Positions 6,861 to 7,567 of a stretch of 7,567 bases of DNA are shown here, piece by piece. This DNA is from an uncultured Burkholderiales bacterium (lineage in GTDB: Bacteria; Pseudomonadota; Gammaproteobacteria; Burkholderiales; Burkholderiaceae_C), in contig CAJBHE010000036.1 of NCBI GenBank assembly GCA_903952885.1, positions 1 to 7,567 of the forward strand, in the 5' to 3' direction. The notes under the pieces were generated by a model. It made no database searches, was not told the origin of the DNA, and saw only the letters and a program-made list of their open reading frames with translations. Position numbers and translations under genes: made by a program. The stretch's first letter is position 1. Each line of letters begins with the position of its first letter.

Positions 6861-7567
6861 TCATTGTAAAGAGCTCGTGTGTCGCCAAATGACCTTCAAA
6901 TCACTGGCGTCGCGCTGCACCAACGAACGCTCTTGAATCACCGTTTGCGGCATGCGTAGCCGCCCCATCACTTCAAAATAGCGGGTGTTCACACTGTGTG
7001 TGTCATTCAGGGTGACTGTGCGTCCCAGGGCTTTTTGAAACGCTTCCACGTTGGACCAGTGCTGGCGTTCGCGCTGCTGCACCAAGCGCTGCGCATCCGA
7101 CAGGCTTAGGCCCGGCACACTGGCGTACAGCACTTGCATGCTGGCGGTGTTGAGGTTGACGGGCGTGCGTGCGGGTAGCACGGTGATGTGGGGTGTGAGA
7201 GTTTGCAGCGCTTGCGGTGACAGGCCTAACCAACTGAGCTGACTGGTGCGTTGCGGCAAGAGCGGCGCGCTGCTGTTTTGTTTGTGTGCCGCCAGCACGC
7301 CTTGGGTGAGCAGGCTGAGTTGTGCAGGCGGTACACCCAAGACATCAAACAAGCGTTCAAACGCCAGCACTGTTTTGGCATCCAGCTGCTCACCTTGCAG
7401 CAGGTTGGCCACATTCAGGCGGCCTTGCAGATCTGTGATATCGCCAGACAGAAGCACCTGTTGCGCGAGTTTGTCGTCGTCCACCGTGTTGCCTGTGCCC
7501 CCCGTTCCATCAGGCAGTGCAGCCAAAAAGCTAGACAAGCGGGCCTCTTGCAGCGGTACAGCCCAAG
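6861..7567 (-). CDS. gspK: Type II secretion system minor pseudopilin GspK (5' end beyond window)
   Basis: GspK is the largest minor pseudopilin. With GspI and GspJ it forms the complex that caps the pseudopilus tip. The open frame runs off the right edge. The 234 visible residues begin WAVPLQEARLSSFLAALP, so the prepilin leader, cleavage site and N-terminal helix lie outside. A TTG at 7536-7538 is internal and is not the start. Visible hallmarks are GDITDLQGRLNVANLL at visible residues 41-56 (the family's D-x-QGR-x-N motif) and an alpha-helical insert domain at about 60-125. A helix-hairpin-helix-like segment holds PVNLNTAS (135-142) and VPGLSLSDAQRLVQQR (150-165). A C-terminal strand segment has YFEVMGRLR (196-204) and ends at TGA 6861-6863. 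The usual length is about 310-330 residues, so roughly the first third is missing. The gspL start follows by 7 nt. Major pseudopilins lack the helical domain seen here. Confidence 0.94.
   Translation of the reverse strand, partial: WAVPLQEARLSSFLAALPDGTGGTGNTVDDDKLAQQVLLSGDITDLQGRLNVANLLQGEQLDAKTVLAFERLFDVLGVPPAQLSLLTQGVLAAHKQNSSAPLLPQRTSQLSWLGLSPQALQTLTPHITVLPARTPVNLNTASMQVLYASVPGLSLSDAQRLVQQRERQHWSNVEAFQKALGRTVTLNDTHSVNTRYFEVMGRLRMPQTVIQERSLVQRDASDLKVIWRHTSSLQ

Noticed and set aside
7536..7538. TTG as a possible start of gspK
   Set aside because: The frame stays open to the window edge with GspK-like sequence (WAVPLQEAR) upstream. The pseudopilin leader that must precede is missing, so the gene starts outside the window.

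Overview
The window is one continuous stretch of a type II secretion system (T2SS, general secretory pathway) operon. All genes lie on the minus strand. In transcription order, from the right edge to the left, they are gspK (5' end cut off by the window), gspL, gspM, gspN, gspD, gspE and gspF (3' end cut off by the window). Coding sequence fills almost everything: the gaps are 7 nt (K-L), a 4-nt overlap (L-M), 18 nt (M-N), 5 nt (N-D), 3 nt (D-E) and 40 nt (E-F). No stretch longer than about 40 bases lacks a gene. I see no RNA gene, insertion sequence, CRISPR array, terminator or convincing promoter inside the window.

The organism is most likely a betaproteobacterium of the order Burkholderiales, with a Comamonadaceae-like flavour. 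This is inferred from the moderately high GC content, the codon use, the character of the short GspE and of GspD, and the presence of a GspN of the GTVWxG type next to GspM. No single gene fixes the genus.

The products form one machine. GspD is the outer-membrane secretin channel. GspE is the cytoplasmic hexameric ATPase. GspF is the polytopic inner-membrane platform protein. GspL and GspM are bitopic inner-membrane proteins that link the ATPase to the periplasm. GspK is the minor pseudopilin at the pseudopilus tip. GspN is an accessory inner-membrane protein of poorly defined role. Together they move folded periplasmic proteins across the outer membrane. The genes for GspC, the major pseudopilin GspG and minor pseudopilins GspH-J are not in view. 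GspG-J would be expected upstream of gspK, beyond the right edge.

I found no new biological system here. All seven genes look intact where visible and carry their family hallmarks. The points worth a second look are small: a compact four-cysteine motif in GspE, a short direct repeat over the gspE stop codon, two gene pairs separated by a single in-frame stop, a low-complexity insert in GspD, and a vicinal cysteine pair in GspN.
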